Shown here piece by piece: positions 54,646 to 63,338 of a stretch of 64,000 nucleotides of DNA. The stretch lies in the NCBI RefSeq assembly GCF_000017505.1, contig NC_009675.1:4406501-4470500 (forward strand), in the 5' to 3' direction. How positions within the stretch are numbered: the first letter of the stretch is position 1; every line of letters begins with the position of its first letter. Made by a program: the position numbers and the translations under genes. Under the pieces are notes generated by a model. It saw only the letters and a list, made by a program, of their open reading frames with translations, ran no database searches and had not been told where the DNA came from. This stretch comes from Anaeromyxobacter sp. Fw109-5 (GTDB lineage: Bacteria > Myxococcota > Myxococcia > Myxococcales > Anaeromyxobacteraceae).

Positions 54646-56019
54646 ATGGGACCGACGCGGCCGACGCCGCCCCGGACGCCAGCCGTCCCGCTGTTCGCCG
54701 CGGTCGTCCGGCCGCTCCAGGCGTTCCTTCGCCTGGAGGCGGCGAGCGGGATCGTCCTGCTGAGCTGCGCGGTGGCCGCCCTCGCGCTGGCGAACTCGCC
54801 GCTCTCCGACGAGTACCGCGCGTTCTTCGACACGACCCTCGGGGTGCGGGTGGGGCCCCTCGCGGCCGAGTTCAGCCTGGCGATGCTCGTGAACGACGGG
54901 CTGATGACGATCTTCTTCTTCGTCGTCGGGATGGAGATCAAGCGCGAGCTGGCGGTCGGAGAGCTCCGCACGCTCCGCCAGGCGCTCCTGCCCCTCGTCG
55001 CGGCCCTCGGCGGGATGGCGGTCCCCGCCGCGATCTTCCTGGCGTTCAACGCGGGGACGCCGGCCGCCGCAGGGTGGGGCGTCCCGATGGCGACGGACAT
55101 CGCCTTCTGCGTGGGCGTCCTCACCCTGCTGAAGGCGCGCGTCCCGCACGCGCTCGTGGTGTTCGTCACCGCGCTCGCCATCTTCGACGACATCGGCGGG
55201 ATCCTCGTGATCGCCCTGTTCTACGGGCACGGCCTCCAGCTGACGTGGCTGGCGGCCGCGGGCGGCCTGACCGCGGCGCTCGCGCTCATGTCCCGCTCCT
55301 ACGTACGCAGCCTCGCCGCGTACGCGCTGGTGACGGCGGCGCTCTGGTACGCGCTCCACCACGGCGGCATCCACGCGACCATCGCGGGCGTCATCGCCGG
55401 CCTCGCCATCCCGGCGCGCGCGCGCGTCTCGCCGCGCGCGGTGCTCCGCGGGGTCGCCGACCACACGGCCGAGCTCCTCCGCGCCGCGGAGGACGAGGAC
55501 CTCGACAGCGCCGCCGTCCTGGAGCTCGAGGAGCGCATCGAGGACGTCGAGTCGCCGCTCGGGCGCTTCGTCCACGCGCTCCACCCCTGGGTGGCGTTCG
55601 CGATCATGCCGGTGTTCGCGCTCGCCAACTCGGGGGTGGACCTGCGCGCCCTCGAGCCCGCGCAGCTCGTGGGCCGGCTCGCCGTCGGCACGGCGCTGGC
55701 GCTCTTCGCCGGGAAGCTGGTGGGGATCTTCTGCTGCACCTGGATCGCGGTGCGCTCCGGCCTCGCGCCGATGCCCGGAGGAGCCAGCGCGGCCAAGCTC
55801 ATCGGGGTCTCCGCGGTGGCCGGGATCGGGTTCACGGTCGCCCTGTTCATCGCGGGGTTGGCGTACGGCGGCGGGACGCAGCTGCTGGACGAGGCGAAGG
55901 TGGGGATCCTCGCCGGATCGCTGGTGTCGGGCGTCGTCGGGGCGCTGGTCCTCCGCCTCACCCCGCGCGTGTCCTCGCGCTCGCCCGCGCCCGAGCTCTC
56001 GGTGGCCAGCGCGAGCTGA
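54646..56019 (+). CDS. nhaA: Na+/H+ antiporter NhaA
   Basis: Electroneutral-pH-regulated type Na+(Li+)/H+ exchanger of the inner membrane. The 457-residue protein has the NhaA fold: FFFVVGMEIKRELAVGELR, VPMATDIAFCVGVLTLL, and VTALAIFDDIGGILVIALFY with the two adjacent Asp residues of the ion site, then AAKLIGVSAVAGIGFTVALF with the conserved Lys/Gly helix. A cytoplasmic insertion between the helix bundles (about residues 265-320) is acidic (AEDEDLDSAAVLELEERIED) and longer than in E. coli. GGAGG about 8 nt upstream supports ATG 54646. It is transcribed from the riboswitch-type leader at 54450. Confidence 0.95.
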   Translation: MGPTRPTPPRTPAVPLFAAVVRPLQAFLRLEAASGIVLLSCAVAALALANSPLSDEYRAFFDTTLGVRVGPLAAEFSLAMLVNDGLMTIFFFVVGMEIKRELAVGELRTLRQALLPLVAALGGMAVPAAIFLAFNAGTPAAAGWGVPMATDIAFCVGVLTLLKARVPHALVVFVTALAIFDDIGGILVIALFYGHGLQLTWLAAAGGLTAALALMSRSYVRSLAAYALVTAALWYALHHGGIHATIAGVIAGLAIPARARVSPRAVLRGVADHTAELLRAAEDEDLDSAAVLELEERIEDVESPLGRFVHALHPWVAFAIMPVFALANSGVDLRALEPAQLVGRLAVGTALALFAGKLVGIFCCTWIAVRSGLAPMPGGASAAKLIGVSAVAGIGFTVALFIAGLAYGGGTQLLDEAKVGILAGSLVSGVVGALVLRLTPRVSSRSPAPELSVASAS

Positions 56020-56130
56020 GCGGCGGGACCTTCGCGGCGGCGAGCCCCACGGCGGGGACGGCCGCGACCGGCGTCCCCCTTCGAGGGGCTCGCACGCCCG
56101 GCAGCGCGCGCGTGCGGCGCTCGCCGGCCT

Positions 56131-56159
56131 CGTTGACAACCGGGTGATCGGGTCCTAAC
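56131..56159 (+). promoter_or_regulatory. Promoter of the second leader RNA
   Basis: TTGACA (56131-56136), 17-bp spacer, TAACTG (56154-56159). The spacer sequence differs from that at 54423-54439 but both boxes are identical. Confidence 0.8.
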
Positions 56160-56164
56160 TGACG

Positions 56165-56245
56165 AGACGGGTGCGGCGCGTACGGACGCGCAGCAGGTAC
56201 CGGAGCAGTCGGGCCGCTGCTTCACGATCGGGCTGGGTCGCGGCA
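56165..56245 (+). ncRNA. Second copy of the nhaA-type leader RNA
   Basis: ACGGGTGCGGCGC, a variable hairpin (GCGT-ACGG-ACGC), GCAGGTACC, GGAGCAG-TCGGGCCG-CTGCTTC and ACGATCGG. Conserved blocks equal those at 54450-54520 while the hairpin arms differ but still pair, which supports a real RNA structure. It precedes the small membrane protein at 56364. 56246-56363 contains GTCCC/GGGAC-type hairpins but no clear terminator. Confidence 0.75.
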
Positions 56246-56363
56246 GCGACGCGCCGTTCGTCCAACCGGGCCGCCGCGTCCCGTCGGGCAGCGTCGAGTC
56301 GTGTCGCCCTCCCACTCCGTGCCGGAGCGGTCCCTCGTGCGGGACGCTCCCGTGGAGCGGACC

Positions 56364-56873
56364 ATGTCGACCGCGCGCGTCGTCGCGGATGTTCCTCTGC
56401 ATCGGGCGCGAGCCCGACGTCACGATCTGCTGGTGGGAGCCACCGTCGCCGGCGTGCTCGCGGGAGGCGCCGCGATGGCGTGGGTCGCGGCGAGCGCCGC
56501 GCTCGCGGGCTTGCCCTCCTGGCGCCCGCTCGCCGTCGTCGCCGTGACGCTCCTCGGTGAGGAGGCGGCGAACGGAGGCGCGGGCCCCGTCCTCGGGGGC
56601 CTGCTCCTGTGGACCGGGGTCTCCACGGCGCTCGCGCTCGGCTACGCGGCGATCGTCCCCCGGGACTTCTCCTTCGCGTCGTCCGCCCTGGTGGGGGTGG
56701 CCTACTCGTTCGTCGTGATGGCGCTCATGACGACGACGGTGCTCCCTCGCGTCAACGCGCTGATGCGCGCGGAGATGGCGGAGATCGGCGGGGCGTGGGT
56801 GATCGCCTACGCCGTGTACGGCCTGGGGCTCGGGCTCGTCCCCCGCCTGCGACGGCGCTGGCTGGCCATGTAG
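56364..56873 (+). CDS. Small membrane protein under the second leader RNA
   Basis: The 169-residue protein has four predicted helices (LVGATVAGVLAGGAAMAWVA, VLGGLLLWTGVSTALALGYA, ALVGVAYSFVVMALMTTTVL, GGAWVIAYAVYGLGLGLVP). Charged residues are few: LGEEAANGG after the first region and NALMRAEMAEIGG before the last helix. No known transporter family is recognised. Start ATG 56364 has GGAG 7 nt upstream; an ATG at 56301 would start inside the leader. Its promoter and leader copy those of nhaA, so the product is likely linked to the same cation signal: perhaps a channel, an exporter accessory or a membrane stress protein. Confidence 0.7.
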   Translation: MSTARVVADVPLHRARARRHDLLVGATVAGVLAGGAAMAWVAASAALAGLPSWRPLAVVAVTLLGEEAANGGAGPVLGGLLLWTGVSTALALGYAAIVPRDFSFASSALVGVAYSFVVMALMTTTVLPRVNALMRAEMAEIGGAWVIAYAVYGLGLGLVPRLRRRWLAM

Positions 56874-56983
56874 CCCGGGTGCGCCAGGTTACCGCACTCC
56901 TCGCGCCGAGTCGGTTGGACCACCACCCATCGGCGCGCCGGGTGGCGCTGCGGGCCGTGCGACGATGAACCTCGAGGCCCTGC

Positions 56984-57895
56984 ATGACGACCCGGCGACC
57001 GCAGCTGAAGGTGACGCTCGTCGGCGACGATCTCTCCGCCGGTGCCGGATCCGCCCTGCGGAGATCCGCCGTGCTCCCCGAGGTGCGCGGGCGCGTGCTG
57101 CACGTCCTGCGGGTGCTGCCGGGAGGACACCGGAGCGCTCGAGGCGAGGAGGCGGTCGAGGAGGCCCGCGTCGCTCTGCGGGAGCGCGCCGAGCAGATCG
57201 TCGGTCAGGCGCGCCTCGACGAGCTGCCGAGAGGCGCCCTCCGCGCCACGGTCGTCGAGGGAGAGCCCTTCGTGGAGCTCATCCGGCACGCCCGCGCGGT
57301 CGACGCAGACCTCGTCCTCGTGGGCGCTCACGCGCGGAGGACGTGGCGGGACGGTGTCGTCGGCACGACCGTCGAGAGGATCATCCGCAAGGGAGACACC
57401 CCCGTGCTGGTCGTGAAGCGGCCGCCCCGCAACGCCTACCGGAGGGCCGTCGCGGCCATCGAGGCGTCGGATGCCGCGCGGCGCGTCCTCGATCTCGCGG
57501 TCGCGCTGCTCCCATCCTCGGGCGCGAAGCTCACGGCGTTGAGCTGCTTCACGGTGCCGTTCGAGACGGAGATCTCCGGCGGGGTCCGGGAGGTGGCCGC
57601 TCGGACGCGCCGGGAGTACCTGCAGGAGCGCTCTGCGGCGTGCCAGCGTCTCCTCTCGAGGATCGAGGCGCTGCGCACGGTGACGCTGGAGCTCGCGGTG
57701 GTGCACGGGGATCCCCGCGTCGAGGTGCTCCGCCGCATCGAGCGCGAGCGCGCCGATCTGCTGGTGCTCGGGACCCACGCGCGCTCGGGGCTCGCGCACG
57801 CGCTGCTCGGCAGCACGGCGGAGTGGCTCATCCGCGCCGCCCCCTGCGACGTCGCCGTCACCCGACCCGCGCGCTTCGCGTTCGAGCTGCCGTGA
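56984..57895 (+). CDS. Tandem universal stress protein (two Usp domains)
   Basis: The 303-residue protein has two UspA domains (about 8-145 and 155-300). Each ends with the Usp signature: ADLVLVGAHARRTWRDGVVG, TTVERIIRKGDTPVLVVK in the first, and ADLLVLGTHARSGLAHALLG, STAEWLIRAAPCDVAVTR in the second. The G-x2-G-x9-G(S/T) ATP loop is best kept in the second. Usp proteins bind ATP and act in stress survival; location next to ion exchangers suggests a link to ion stress. It starts at ATG 56984, 110 bp after the membrane protein; the CaCA exchanger follows 49 bp downstream. Confidence 0.9.
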   Translation: MTTRRPQLKVTLVGDDLSAGAGSALRRSAVLPEVRGRVLHVLRVLPGGHRSARGEEAVEEARVALRERAEQIVGQARLDELPRGALRATVVEGEPFVELIRHARAVDADLVLVGAHARRTWRDGVVGTTVERIIRKGDTPVLVVKRPPRNAYRRAVAAIEASDAARRVLDLAVALLPSSGAKLTALSCFTVPFETEISGGVREVAARTRREYLQERSAACQRLLSRIEALRTVTLELAVVHGDPRVEVLRRIERERADLLVLGTHARSGLAHALLGSTAEWLIRAAPCDVAVTRPARFAFELP

Positions 57896-57944
57896 GCGCC
57901 ATGCGCGCCGCGGTGCCGACTCGTTGGCCGCGGAGGGGCGCGCG

Positions 57945-58949
57945 ATGACGTGGGCCGTGCTCTTCCTCGCCAGCGCGGCCGTCGTGGTCCTCGCCGGGAC
58001 CGTCCTCTCGCGCCAGGGCGACGCCATCGCGGAGCGGACCGGCATCGGGAGGGTGTGGATCGGCTCGATCCTGCTCGCCGGCGCGACCTCGCTGCCCGAG
58101 CTCGCGACGGACGTGTCGGCGGTGCGCCTCGGCGCGGCGGACCTGGCGGCGGGCGACCTGTTCGGCAGCAGCATGGCGAACATGCTCATCCTCGCGGTGA
58201 TCGAGCTCGTGGCGCCCCGCCGCCAGGTGTTCCGCAAGGTGACGCTGGATCACGCGCTCGCGGCGTGCCTGGCCCTCGTGGTGACGGCGTCGGCGCTGGT
58301 GCTCGTCGTGCTGCGTCCGTCGGGCGCGTGGCTCGGCGTGGTCCCCCCCTCCACGCCGCTGCTCGTGGCCTACGCGCTCGGGACCCGGGCCGTCTACCGG
58401 CACGTGAGCCGCGCGGGCGACCGCGAGGGACCGCCCGCGATGGTGATCCCGCGGGCGAGCGCCGCGCCGCCGCTGGGTGCGGCCCTCGCGCGGTTCGCCG
58501 CCGCCGCGCTCGTGATCCTGCTGGCGTCGCCGCTCTTCGCCCTGTCCGCGAAGGAGATCGCCGTGCTGACCGGGCTCGGCGACAGCGTCGTCGGCGCGTG
58601 GCTGGTCGGCCTCTCCACCTCGCTGCCGGAGCTCGTCACCTCGCTGGCCGCGGTGAGGATGGGCGCGCTGGATCTCGCGGTCGGCAACCTCTTCGGGAGC
58701 AACGGGTTCAACATGGCCATCTTCCTCGCGCTCGACCTGGCGAGCCCGGGCGGATCCGTGTTCGCCTCGCTGAGCCCGGTCCACGTCGTCACGGGATTGT
58801 TCGGGGTCCTGCTCACCGGCCTCGGATTGGCGGCGATCGTGTACCGCGCCGAGCGGCGCTTCGCGATGGTCGAGCCCGACGCGCTGCTCATCGTGGTCGC
58901 CTACTTCGTCGGGTTGGGGGCCATCGGGCTCTACGCCGCGAGGATCTGA
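57945..58949 (+). CDS. CaCA-family cation exchanger (Na+/Ca2+ antiporter-like)
   Basis: The 334-residue protein has two inverted alpha repeats: GATSLPELATDVSAVRLGAA with LFGSSMANMLIL, and GLSTSLPELVTSLAAVRMGA with LFGSNGFNMAIFLALD. The Glu in each SLPEL and the Asn in each FGSxxxNM are ion ligands of the family. About ten transmembrane helices. It exchanges Ca2+ or another divalent cation for Na+/H+. A Cys-free short central loop is present (residues 150-170). GGAGGGG upstream supports ATG 57945. It is part of the cation group with NhaA and Usp; a terminator for the opposite gene lies after it. Confidence 0.92.
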   Translation: MTWAVLFLASAAVVVLAGTVLSRQGDAIAERTGIGRVWIGSILLAGATSLPELATDVSAVRLGAADLAAGDLFGSSMANMLILAVIELVAPRRQVFRKVTLDHALAACLALVVTASALVLVVLRPSGAWLGVVPPSTPLLVAYALGTRAVYRHVSRAGDREGPPAMVIPRASAAPPLGAALARFAAAALVILLASPLFALSAKEIAVLTGLGDSVVGAWLVGLSTSLPELVTSLAAVRMGALDLAVGNLFGSNGFNMAIFLALDLASPGGSVFASLSPVHVVTGLFGVLLTGLGLAAIVYRAERRFAMVEPDALLIVVAYFVGLGAIGLYAARI

Positions 58950-59034
58950 CGCCCGCCGGGGCGGGACGCTCGTGACGCGGCGATGGCTGCCTGTGCCGAG
59001 CGCCCGGCGCGAGCCGCTCGCGTGGACGAAAACA

Positions 59035-59062
59035 GGGCGGCCGCCCCGGAGGACGGCCGCCC
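59035..59062 (-). terminator. Intrinsic terminator of the SSS symporter gene
   Basis: GGGCGGCCG (59035-59043) pairs with CGGCCGCCC (59054-59062). Read on the minus strand the stem is followed by TGTTTTCG, a T-rich tail. Lies between two convergent genes. Confidence 0.85.
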
Positions 59063-59087
59063 CGGACAGCGAGGACGTATGCGAGCG

Positions 59088-60848
59088 CTAGCGCCCGCTG
59101 CCCGCCTTCGCCATCGGAACGACGGCCGGGTGCTCCGCCTCCTTGGGGTAGCGGAGGCTGCGGACCATGTCCTGGACTTCCCTCGGCGGCTCCTTCGTCG
59201 CGAGCGACACGGCCGTGAGGACGGCGAAGTTGAGGAGCATGCCGACGGTGCCGATGCCCTCGGGCGAGATGCCGAACCACCAGTGCGCGGGGATGTTCAT
59301 CGCGGGGTTCATGAACTTGAAGTAGATGATGTACGACGCGGTGAACACGATGCCGGTCGCCATGCCCGCCATCGCCCCCTCCTTCGTCGCCCGCCTCCAG
59401 AAGATGCCCATGATGATGACGGGGAAGAACGAGGAGGCCGCCAGGCCGAAGGCGAAGGCGACCACCTGCGCCACGAAGCCCGGTGGGTTGATGCCGAAGT
59501 AACCCGCGATGAGCACGGCCACGCCGGCGGCGCCGCGGGCCCACATCAGCTCCTGCTTCTCGGTCATGTCCGGCTTGAGCACGCCCTTCATGAGGTCGTG
59601 CGAGATGGCCGCCGAGATGACGAGCAGCAGGCCCGCCGCGGTCGAGAGCGCCGCCGCGAGGCCGCCCGCCGCCACGAGCGCGACGACCCAGGCCGGCAGC
59701 TTCGCGATCTGCGGGTTGGCGAGCACCATGATGTCGTTGTCCACGTGGATCTCGTTCTTCGAGGTCGGGACCTTCGCGACACCGGGCGCGTAGTTCATGA
59801 TTCCGTCGCCGTTCTTGTCGGTCCAGGCGACGAGCTTGGTCTTCTCCCAGTCCTTGAACCACTGCGGCGCGCTCGCGTACGGCTTGTTGTTGATGGTCTG
59901 GATGAAGTTCGACTTCGCGAACACCGAGACGGCCGGAGCGGTCGTGTAGAGGATCGCGATGAAGACGAGCGCCCAGCCCGCGGAGGAGCGCGCGTCGCGG
60001 ATCTTCGGCACCGTGAAGAAGCGGATGATGATGTGCGGCAGACCGGCGGTGCCGACCATGAGCGCGAAGGTGATCATGAAGACGTCGATGGAGCTCTTGA
60101 TGCCCGACGTGTAGGCCGGGAAGCCGAGGTCCTTCTGCACGTTGTCGAGGGCCTGGAGCAGGTAGGTGCCCGCCGGGACTCCCAGGATCTCCGAGCCTCC
60201 CGGGCTCACCGTGCTGCCGTACCCGAGCTGCGGGATCGGGTTCCCGGTCAGCATGATCGAGATGAAGATCGCGGGGAGCAGGTACGCCACGATGAGCACG
60301 CAGTACTGGGCGACCTGCGTATAGGTGATCCCCTTCATGCCGCCGAGCACGGCGTAGAAGAAGACGAGCGCCATGCCGAAGACGACGCCCATGTTGATCG
60401 ACGTCTCGAGGAAGCGGGAGAAGACGATGCCCACGCCGCGCATCTGGCCGGCGACGTAGGTGAACGAGACGAAGATCGCGCAGAGCAGCGCCACGATGCG
60501 CGCCGCGTTGGAGTAGTAGCGATCGCCCACGAACTGCGGGACGGTGAACTTGCCGTACTTGCGCAGGTAGGGGGCGAGGAGCACGGCGAGCAGCACGTAC
60601 CCGCCGGTCCAGCCCATCAGATACATGGAGCCGTCGCGGCCGAGGAACGAGATGAGGCCGGCCATCGAGATGAACGACGCGGCCGACATCCAGTCCGCGC
60701 CGGTCGCCATGCCGTTGAGCACCGGGTGAATCGACTTCTCTGCGACGTAGAAGTCACCGGTCGACTTCGCCTTCGCCCAGATGGCGATGCCGATGTACAG
60801 CGCGAAAGACAATCCGACGATGAGCCAAGTCCAGCCGAGGATTCCCAT
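59088..60848 (-). CDS. Sodium:solute symporter (acetate permease-like, VC_2705 type)
   Basis: A 586-residue SSS-family carrier with about 13 helices. Family marks are FYVAEKSIHPVLNGMATGAD, WMSAASFISMAGLISFLGRD, YLRKYGKFTVPQFVGDRYYS and FVSFTYVAGQMRGVGIVFSR. A soluble loop of about 60 residues (residues 315-375, WFKDWEKTKLVAWTDKNGDG, with a DxNxDG calcium-loop-like sequence) is inserted between helices, typical of this subgroup. It is paired with the DUF4212 small subunit 30 bp upstream. Na+-driven uptake of acetate or a similar monocarboxylate is inferred. A second, ActP-type carrier starts at 63702. Confidence 0.92.
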   Translation of the reverse strand: MGILGWTWLIVGLSFALYIGIAIWAKAKSTGDFYVAEKSIHPVLNGMATGADWMSAASFISMAGLISFLGRDGSMYLMGWTGGYVLLAVLLAPYLRKYGKFTVPQFVGDRYYSNAARIVALLCAIFVSFTYVAGQMRGVGIVFSRFLETSINMGVVFGMALVFFYAVLGGMKGITYTQVAQYCVLIVAYLLPAIFISIMLTGNPIPQLGYGSTVSPGGSEILGVPAGTYLLQALDNVQKDLGFPAYTSGIKSSIDVFMITFALMVGTAGLPHIIIRFFTVPKIRDARSSAGWALVFIAILYTTAPAVSVFAKSNFIQTINNKPYASAPQWFKDWEKTKLVAWTDKNGDGIMNYAPGVAKVPTSKNEIHVDNDIMVLANPQIAKLPAWVVALVAAGGLAAALSTAAGLLLVISAAISHDLMKGVLKPDMTEKQELMWARGAAGVAVLIAGYFGINPPGFVAQVVAFAFGLAASSFFPVIIMGIFWRRATKEGAMAGMATGIVFTASYIIYFKFMNPAMNIPAHWWFGISPEGIGTVGMLLNFAVLTAVSLATKEPPREVQDMVRSLRYPKEAEHPAVVPMAKAGSGR

Positions 60849-60878
60849 GTGGCGTCTCCTGTTCTCTCGCGATGTGGG

Positions 60879-61139
60879 CTACGTCTCGTAGACGCCGTAC
60901 TTCTTGTCGAGGCGGTTCATGAGCCAGACGTAGACGAAGATCAGGACGACGAAGGTCACCTCCGACCCTTGGTTGGCGAACCAGAAGCCGAGGGGGAAGC
61001 CGCCGAGCCGCCCGGCCGCGTCCAGCTGGTTCGCGAAGACGATGCCGAACAGGTAGGAGACCGCGAACCAGATCGACAGCAGCACGACGATGTAGGTGAG
61101 GTTTTGCTTCCAGTACGACAGCTGGTCTTCCGCTTTCAT
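60879..61139 (-). CDS. DUF4212 small subunit of the sodium/solute symporter
   Basis: The 86-residue protein has two transmembrane helices (NLTYIVVLLSIWFAVSYLFG and VTFVVLIFVYVWLMNRLDKK) with the conserved FPLGFWFANQGS between them, the DUF4212 signature. Such proteins are always found directly before SSS genes of the VC_2705 type. AAGGAG 8 nt before ATG 61139. A candidate promoter is TTGCGC (61244-61249 on the minus strand), 18-bp spacer, TAGGCT (61220-61225), which includes one of the TTGCGC boxes of this region. Confidence 0.92.
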   Translation of the reverse strand: MKAEDQLSYWKQNLTYIVVLLSIWFAVSYLFGIVFANQLDAAGRLGGFPLGFWFANQGSEVTFVVLIFVYVWLMNRLDKKYGVYET

Positions 61140-61519
61140 GAACCGGCTCCTTGTTCAGGTGGTGAGCGGCGATTGCTCCGGGACACTCGCCGCTCGTTCC
61201 CTTCCGTGAAGCGGAGATCAGCCTACCTCGGCGAAGTTTTTTCGCGCAAGCGCTGCGTCGAATAACCCGATTTGCGCGTGCGGCGAATTGACGCGGATCA
61301 TAGCCCGCCGCCCCCGCGACGGCGCCCGGCGGCGAAATCCGGCGCGCGCGACCGCGAGCAAGCCCCGCCGCCCGAGCGCGGACGGCCACGAAGCTCGACG
61401 CGCGACAGCCACGGCCCCCACGCGAGAGGCCGCAGGCCCAGCGCCGCGAGGCCGCGCGCGACCCGCCGCTCAGGCGAGCGGGCGAGCCCCACGCGCGCCG
61501 CGGCACGCAGGTGTTGGGG
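61140..61519. promoter_or_regulatory. Promoter region of the DUF4212/SSS operon
   Basis: No gene. The right-to-left promoter TTGCGC-18-TAGGCT lies at 61220-61249, with a second TTGCGC at 61272-61277. AT-rich islands at 61235-61245 (GTTTTTTC) and 61258-61275. 61300-61519 is plain GC-rich spacer after the antiporter gene with no clear terminator. Confidence 0.55.
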
Positions 61520-62899
61520 TCAGACGAGGAAGAGGACCGTCACCAGCACGAACAGCGGGACGAGCACGGCGCCGCTGTAGGCCATGTAGCCGAAGAAGCC
61601 CGGCATGCGGACCCCGCTCTGCTCGGCGATGGACTTCACCATGAAGTTGGGGCCGTTCCCGATGTACGTGTTCGCGCCCATGAAGACGGCGCCGAGCGAG
61701 ATGGACGCGAGGAGCCCCGCGCCGGCCTCGCTCGCCACGAGCAGGCTGAGGTTCGACGCGTCGGTTTCGAGCAGGCCGCTCGCGGCGGAGGCGAAGGTCA
61801 GATAAGTGGGCGCGTTGTCGAGGAACGACGAGAGCACCCCGGTGGCCCAGAAGAACTGCCAGGGCTCGGTGATGCCGAGCGCGCTGCCGCGGGCGTTCAG
61901 GATCTGCAGCGCCGGGATCATCGTGCAGAAGATGCCGGCGAACACCACGGCGACCTCGACGATGGGACCCCAGGTGAACCCGTTCTCGCGGCGGAGGTCA
62001 CGCGGAGTCGTCCACCAGGACAGCGCGACCATGAGGAGCATGCCCGCCTCCTGGACGCCCGCGGGGAGCCGGAGCGACCCCGCGGCGAGGAGCACCCCCA
62101 CCACGCCCGCCAGGTAGAGGAAGTTGAGCCTGCCCGCGATCGAGAGCGGGACCTTGTGCGCCTCGGCCTGCTCGTCGAGGTCGCCCGGCGTGGCGATGTC
62201 CTCCTTGCGGAAGATGGTCGAGTCCACGACGTAGAAGATCGCGACGAGCGCCCCGTTCACGAACAGCCACTCGAGCCAGAGGCGCATCGTCCAGAGGAAC
62301 GGCACGCCGCGCAGGAAGCCGAGGAAGAGCGGCGGGTCGCCGAGGGGCGTGAGCAGCCCGCCCGCGTTGCTCACCACGAAGATGAAGAACACGACGACGT
62401 GCGCCACGCGCTTCCGCACCGAGTTCGCGCGGAGGAGCGGCCGCACGAGCAGCATGGAGGCGCCGGTCGTGCCCACGATCGACGCGAGCACGGCGCCGAC
62501 CGCGAGGAGCGCCGCGTTCAGGCCCGGCGTGCCGGAGAGCGTCCCCCGCAGGACGATGCCTCCCGCGATCACGAACAGCGCGCCGAGCAGCAGGATGAAC
62601 GCGACGTACTCGTGAAGCGTGTGGAGCACGACCGTGTGATCGTGCGTGGCGATCCACGCGATCACCGGGATGCCGAGCACCGCGCTCAGGATGGCCTTGT
62701 TGTGGTTGTGCTCCCAGAAGTGCGGCGCGACGAGCGGCATCACCGCGATGGCCAGCAGGATGAGCGCGAAGGGCGCGACGCTCCACAGCGGGAGGATCTC
62801 CCCGAGCTGGGCGCCGGAGCTCGAGGCGAGCGCGGCGCCGGGTGCCGCCACCAGGGCGAGAGCGAAGGCAGCGAGCGAAGCGACGAGTGAGCGGGGCAT
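61520..62899 (-). CDS. NhaD/CitM-like sodium:proton antiporter
   Basis: The 459-residue protein has a signal-like first helix (SLVASLAAFALALVAAPGAA) then about 11-12 transmembrane helices. APHFWEHNHNKAILSAVLGI, LVRPLLRANSVRKRVAHVVV, FVVSNAGGLLTPLGDPPLFL (the SNAGG...GDPP ion-transporter core), GVLSSFLDNAPTYLTFASAA and FMGANTYIGNGPNFMVKSIA are characteristic of NhaD-type and related CitMHS-like carriers. The start at 62899 is preferred over ATG 63043, whose extra residues do not resemble the family. TAACTT lies 8 nt before the ATG. It lies between two acetate-type symporter operons, consistent with Na+ recycling for Na+-coupled uptake. Confidence 0.88.
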   Translation of the reverse strand: MPRSLVASLAAFALALVAAPGAALASSSGAQLGEILPLWSVAPFALILLAIAVMPLVAPHFWEHNHNKAILSAVLGIPVIAWIATHDHTVVLHTLHEYVAFILLLGALFVIAGGIVLRGTLSGTPGLNAALLAVGAVLASIVGTTGASMLLVRPLLRANSVRKRVAHVVVFFIFVVSNAGGLLTPLGDPPLFLGFLRGVPFLWTMRLWLEWLFVNGALVAIFYVVDSTIFRKEDIATPGDLDEQAEAHKVPLSIAGRLNFLYLAGVVGVLLAAGSLRLPAGVQEAGMLLMVALSWWTTPRDLRRENGFTWGPIVEVAVVFAGIFCTMIPALQILNARGSALGITEPWQFFWATGVLSSFLDNAPTYLTFASAASGLLETDASNLSLLVASEAGAGLLASISLGAVFMGANTYIGNGPNFMVKSIAEQSGVRMPGFFGYMAYSGAVLVPLFVLVTVLFLV

Positions 62900-63338
62900 G
62901 GCGCCGCAAGTTACCACAGCCCGAAAGTCCTCGGCGCACATGTTGCGCGCATCGGCTGCGCGCGGCCTCGCGCCGCACGTTCGCGGAGAGACAAAGACCC
63001 CAGCGCCGCCCTGTCCACGGCAATGCACCGATTGACGGCGCAAATCGCAGGCAGGCTGCCAAACGCACGCCGCGATTCGTTGCGTTCAGCGCATGACTTG
63101 CGCGCATCGGATGCGTCGCGGAATTCCTGCCGGGTGCACGCGGCAATGTGGAGCCCAACGAGTGATCATTTTGCGCGCAAATACCTCGGTGATCCTGTCC
63201 AAAGCGCAAACCCTTGCGCTAGTCTCTCGACCTCAACGCTGGCGGAGGCGGAGCCCAGGACGCACCCTCGGTGCGACACCTTGCCACCGCCGAGCAGCAC
63301 CACTCCCGCCGGCGAGCCCGGCGGAATCGGAGGAGACG
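62900..63338. promoter_or_regulatory. Divergent control region with TTGCGC boxes
   Basis: No gene. TTGCGC/GCGCAA boxes at 62943, 63038, 63098, 63171 (the palindrome TTTGCGCGCAAA, 63170-63181), 63204 and 63214. The 13-mer TTGCGCGCATCGG occurs twice (62943, 63098). AGCGCAA-ACCC-TTGCGCT (63203-63220) is an inverted repeat directly before TAGTCT (63220-63225), the likely -10 of the DUF485/actP operon. Confidence 0.65.
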
